A stretch of 64,000 nucleotides of DNA. Origin: Microstegium vimineum. Taxonomy: Eukaryota; Streptophyta; Magnoliopsida; Poales; Poaceae. Made by a program: the position numbers and the translations under genes. Location of the stretch: assembly GCA_022036555.1 (NCBI GenBank), contig CM039139.1:5888132-5952131 (forward strand). The letters are read 5' to 3'. The notes under the pieces were generated by a model. The model was not told where the DNA came from. It made no database searches and worked only from the letters and a program-made list of their open reading frames with translations. Shown piece after piece: positions 60,285 to 64,000 of this stretch (position 1 is its first letter; every line of letters starts with the position of its first letter).

Positions 60285-62812
60285 GTCTACTGTACAACCG
60301 TGTGTTTTAGGTCTTATCAACACATAAATGTTGGTAGGTTGTAAAACACATAAATTATAGTTGTTAAAAATTCATGTGTTTCTGGGCCACCCAACACACG
60401 GTTGTTGGGAGCCAGAAAAACACATGAAAATATACACAAAAAAATTCGTGTGTTTTATAGAACACCAACACATAAATTACAGTACACTAAAAAGGCCAAA
60501 GCCCAACTCAACAAATAAATAACAACCCAATACTACTAGTATTACAAAAGCCCAACTCAACAAACCAACAGGCCAATAACCAAACCCTACGTAACACTAC
60601 TTGCTTGGTAAACAAGAAGCACAACGTCGGGATCGGGAGGTTTACCGTGCGGCGGCGGTTTCATTGCCATCTCTCTCCCCTCCCCCGCGTAGACATCTCT
60701 TCTCAACGTGGGGGAACAAACAGATCTAGGAGCAGGACAGATCAAATGAACCACACAAAACAGAGCAGAGAAGAGCAGATTAGATCAAACATGAACAAAT
60801 CTGATGCATGGGGTCAGGCACAGAAGACAAATCACAACAGCAAAGAACAGATCCAGAAGGAAACACTAACCTCAAATGATAAGGTAAGGCCAAATAAAAC
60901 TTCACTTCCTCTGTCAAGTACCTCAGTCAACAACTATTACTCCAAGATTCAGATTCATATGAATTCGTGCACTCAATTTTCTGAAATAACAAAAACATCT
61001 TATGTTACCACTTTCAGAATATGAACTATAAGGAAGTGTAGGCAAACAACAAAGATGATTTTAACAGCAACGACTTGTATCAGGTAAAAGTACTTCAGAT
61101 GTTTAATGCATACAAAGACCTATAAATTATATAAACTTATGAAATCTACTATTTACTGCAGCAGTCATTTGGATCACTGATGACTTTGCTATAATCACCA
61201 ATCCAGTATGATCACATACTAGAGGTTCAAACTTATTGCATAACTACCATGTTTCAATACATTAAATTATGAAAGATCAAAATAAATCATTATCCATGTA
61301 AACTATTTTTTTACTAGCAGAACAGTATGTACATGACAACTAGTAGAACATAAGATAATACAACATCAACAAACTCACATAGTATACGAGCATTCAGCGG
61401 AATACAACCATCTCCGTATCAAGTATTTGGAGGTTCAAATACTTCATCTCAGTTGTTCAATCCCTACACATACAAGAAGGTATTCAATTGATGCTTACTC
61501 AATTCAAACACCTATTATTTCAACAAATATAATTCTATATTCTCTATGCAGGGAGGATACACTGAACTTATAATGGAACAGATAAACAACTCCCAAGACG
61601 ACAGTCAGGCAAACAAGACTGCACAGGTACAATTTTCATTGCAACTATTCATATATTGCAATAATGATACATAAAAATTACAAACAATTCAACATTATAA
61701 ATTCAACAAATAATAAGTGCAATTATTTATTACCTATGCAGCTAAATGAAGAAATGCAAGATTCAATACATACAAACAAAACAATGGGAGGATCACTATC
61801 TGAGATGGCACTAGGGAATGACATGTTTCAGGTAAAAACATATTATACACCAATTTTTTTGCATATCGCCATTATTATTATTATTTATCTCCAACTAACG
61901 GAAACATTTTTATCCAAAAATTTCAGAATATCAACCTTGATGACTATTATGCCATCTTTGGACCTCAATCTCAGTGGTCAATATCAGATTCAGCAAACAT
62001 ATCTCAGGTAATTATCACAATCATTACATAAATAAAGGAAATATAGAATGTACTGGACATGAAGCATGATAAAACTTATCTTTTATAAAAAAACAGGGAC
62101 GACATATTCCAAGTGTTTCTCATGAAGACATAACAAGCACAAGCATTGCTGATGATGACATAAGAAGCTCAGTGATAGCTGATGAAGATATATCTGAAAC
62201 AGAAGAAGTTCATTGGCAGACTGAACTATTCAATAACATGAACCTTGATGAGGTAAGTGAATTTTACAAAAATTCTTGTCTTTTCAACAATAATAACTGA
62301 AGCAAGGCCACAAAAAATATAAATAAACTTACTGAATTCTCACAGGAAGACCATGGACATGAAGCCTTGACCGTCTGAGCACCAAACAATACAAGTCCAG
62401 ACACTACATCAGCACTAACAACTAAAAATGAAGAAGTAGATGAGAGTCAACCACTCACTGAGAAAGAGATTGAAGATTTCATTCAGAATGAACAGGAGGC
62501 AGCATCTGAAGGAAACAATGCACCTATCAGTAGCGTGTATACACCCCAGATAGGAATGCAATTCAAGGATAGGGATGCAGCTCACCATTTCTTCAACTTT
62601 TATGCCTTCCTAGCTGGATTTGAGGTAGTCATAACACATACTACAAGGACAACAAGTAGAAAAAGAAACAATGAGATAGTCAAAGTGATAATGCGATGCA
62701 ATCGATATGGAAAAGAGAAGGAACCAAAGACTGTAGAGCAAGAAGAAGCACAACGACAATGACATTGGAAACAAACCAAAAGCAAAAAGGAAAACAAATA
62801 TGCAGATCAAAT
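60285..62812 (+). mobile_element. Remnant of a DNA transposon encoding a FAR1-like protein
   Basis: The left part, 60285-60490, is a cluster of short repeats: AACACATAAA, ACACATGAA and the inverted pair CAACCGTGTGTT / AACACACGGTTG. This resembles the subterminal region of a DNA transposon. It precedes the multi-exon FAR1-like gene. The right end is missing, because an LTR begins at 62813. Mutator-like elements often carry FAR1-domain transposases, so that superfamily is the likeliest, but terminal repeats and a target duplication could not be shown. Confidence 0.55.
60746..62812 (+). pseudogene. FAR1/FHY3-type transposase gene, decayed and truncated
   Basis: Inferred exons are 60746-60883, 61018-61083, 61398-61479, 61552-61626, 61742-61831, 61927-62007, 62097-62252 and 62346-62812. 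All but the third have a length divisible by three and phase-0 junctions, and most end in CAG before GT. The N-terminal exons encode a Gln/Asn/Asp-rich acidic stretch. The last exon contains the FAR1 DNA-binding domain (GMQFKDRDAAHHFFNFYAF, GFEVVITHTTRT, IVKVIMRCNRYGK). Disablements are TAG at 61039-61041, TGA at 62376-62378 and a frameshift near 62750. The rest of the domain and the MULE transposase core are lost at the LTR junction. The start codon is a best guess. Confidence 0.7.
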
Positions 62813-64000
62813 TGTAGGAATACGAGGTTGCTACGCTAGCCGGAAAACAAAACTTTTCGACCTCATAAACCAGGATCTACTGCTAGTCATAGGTTACGGG
62901 ATTACCACTAGACGCGCAGGTGCAGCGGAAGACGACTTGATGTAGTCGTGCGCGTCGCAGCAGGCAGTGCAGTTGTGTGGTCGTCCGTCTCAACGCCTTC
63001 TTCGCGCGGTTCGTCCTTGTGCTCCAGATGCAGCACCTCCGAGGAATCCCACACGTGCAGGGAGGAAGCGTTGCGCCTCCGGACTGCTAGGTCCGCGAGG
63101 AGCAAAAGGCGCGAGCGTGGGAGGCGACGGCGGCTTCCAAAAGGCGTGGATCAATTCGCCCCGCGCCCACCCTTGCTTATATAGGCGTCCTAACGAGCTC
63201 CCACGGTGGAGGCCCATTAGTAACCCTAAACCTAGTCTAATTCGGGTCCAACCCGAATTAGGCTTCTAGCCCCTTAAGCGTGCGACCCTATGGGCTCACG
63301 CATACATAGACATGGCCCAAGTACTCTTACTCGACCAATAGTTGATAGCGGCCTCTAGCAAGGCGTGTCAACTCCTATGCATACGATATGATCATATCAG
63401 ACGAACCACTATGACCATGTACAAGTTATTCCCTTTGCCACTCGATATATGGTTCAACTCGTGGGTTAACACTTAACCCAAGCATGGCCATGCATTTATT
63501 GATCCAATCACATGAGTGATCCAGTGATATCTCTCTCACGAAGAGAGGGGCAAATTCCATCTTGATTGTCTATGTCTCATAGCATGTTTCCCGACCACCC
63601 AAGGACCACCTTTATAACTACCCAATAACGGAGTAGCGTTTGATAGTCTCTAAGTAGATCGTTTCACATCTTGAGTACATACCACAATCTTAGGTCTAAG
63701 GACATAACGTACATGACATGAATAGAGACTTTCTCTTGTTGGGTCAGTCCAGCCTACATGTCTCACATGTGCCCCCATTATTAGTTTGACATCTCCATGT
63801 CTATGACTCGTGAAACATAGCCATCAACTAATACATGTGCTGGTCTAATATTCAAGTGTGCTCTTACAAGAATGCCGACCAGGGACAACTTTTAGAATAA
63901 CCATTCAGGTAATTGAGTTCCACAAACAATTCACATAATTGTCAATCAATACTAGTTGTCTATAATGGATATTCAAAGAACACTTTATTAATCATGGATA
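62813..64000 (-). mobile_element. LTR of a retrotransposon, continuing past the window
   Basis: A sharp change of sequence at 62813, where TGTAGGAATACGAGG begins inside the FAR1-like exon, fits an LTR terminus. A minus-strand TATA box (CCTATATAAGCAAGGG) near 63171-63186 suggests the LTR reads leftwards, so 62813 is its 3' end. The other end, and whether this is a solo LTR or a complete element, lie outside the window. No coding region is seen. Family unassigned. Confidence 0.65.

Noticed and set aside
1..64000. CRISPR arrays, bacterial operons, ribosome-binding sites, rRNA genes
   Set aside because: The DNA is plant nuclear: spliced genes, LTR retrotransposons and MITEs. The tandem array at 37621-38118 has no unique spacers and is not CRISPR.

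Overview
This is nuclear DNA from a grass (Poaceae), probably a panicoid such as a sorghum, sugarcane, Miscanthus or maize relative. The grounds are grass-type transposons (Sirevirus-like Copia, a Gypsy element with an antisense extra gene, CACTA, Stowaway and other MITEs) and two GC-rich, intron-bearing plant genes. The species is an inference. Most of the window is transposon or gene-free spacer.

Two host genes can be supported. (1) A five-exon plus-strand gene at 19128-21396 encodes an 87-aa endosulfine (ENSA/ARPP-19) family protein with an FDSADW signature. Its exons are so short that an ORF scan would miss it. (2) A three-exon plus-strand gene at 54689-57016 encodes a TPR protein of about 625 aa with a J-like domain in which HPD reads KPD. 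It carries one apparent missing base near 56271-56278.

Layout: 1-7200 is AT-rich spacer with a Stowaway MITE and a CACTA relic. 7206-17665 is a minus-strand Sirevirus-like Copia element with a perfect 5-bp target duplication (GTCTC); its 5' LTR/gag side has been replaced by the LTR of a second element. 18.9-21.7 kb is the endosulfine gene. 21.7-34.8 kb is a long gene-free tract, locally rich in CATGCA motifs, holding a 1.06-kb CACTA element, Stowaway and other MITEs and microsatellites. 34842-45798 is an 11-kb Gypsy-like element without gag-pol. It has a 49-bp tandem array and a decayed antisense gene resembling the grass 'putative gypsy type transposon' family, and a solo LTR is nested in its 3' LTR. 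45.8-54.5 kb is spacer with a 720-bp TIR element and at least four MITEs. 54.5-57.3 kb is the TPR gene. 60.3-62.8 kb is a decayed multi-exon transposon gene with a FAR1-type DNA-binding domain, cut at 62813 by an LTR that runs off the window.

The two host genes show no functional link to each other. The most unusual structures are the recombinant Sirevirus/solo-LTR junctions, the non-autonomous Gypsy element, and the hidden micro-exon endosulfine gene. I did not find a convincing wholly new system.
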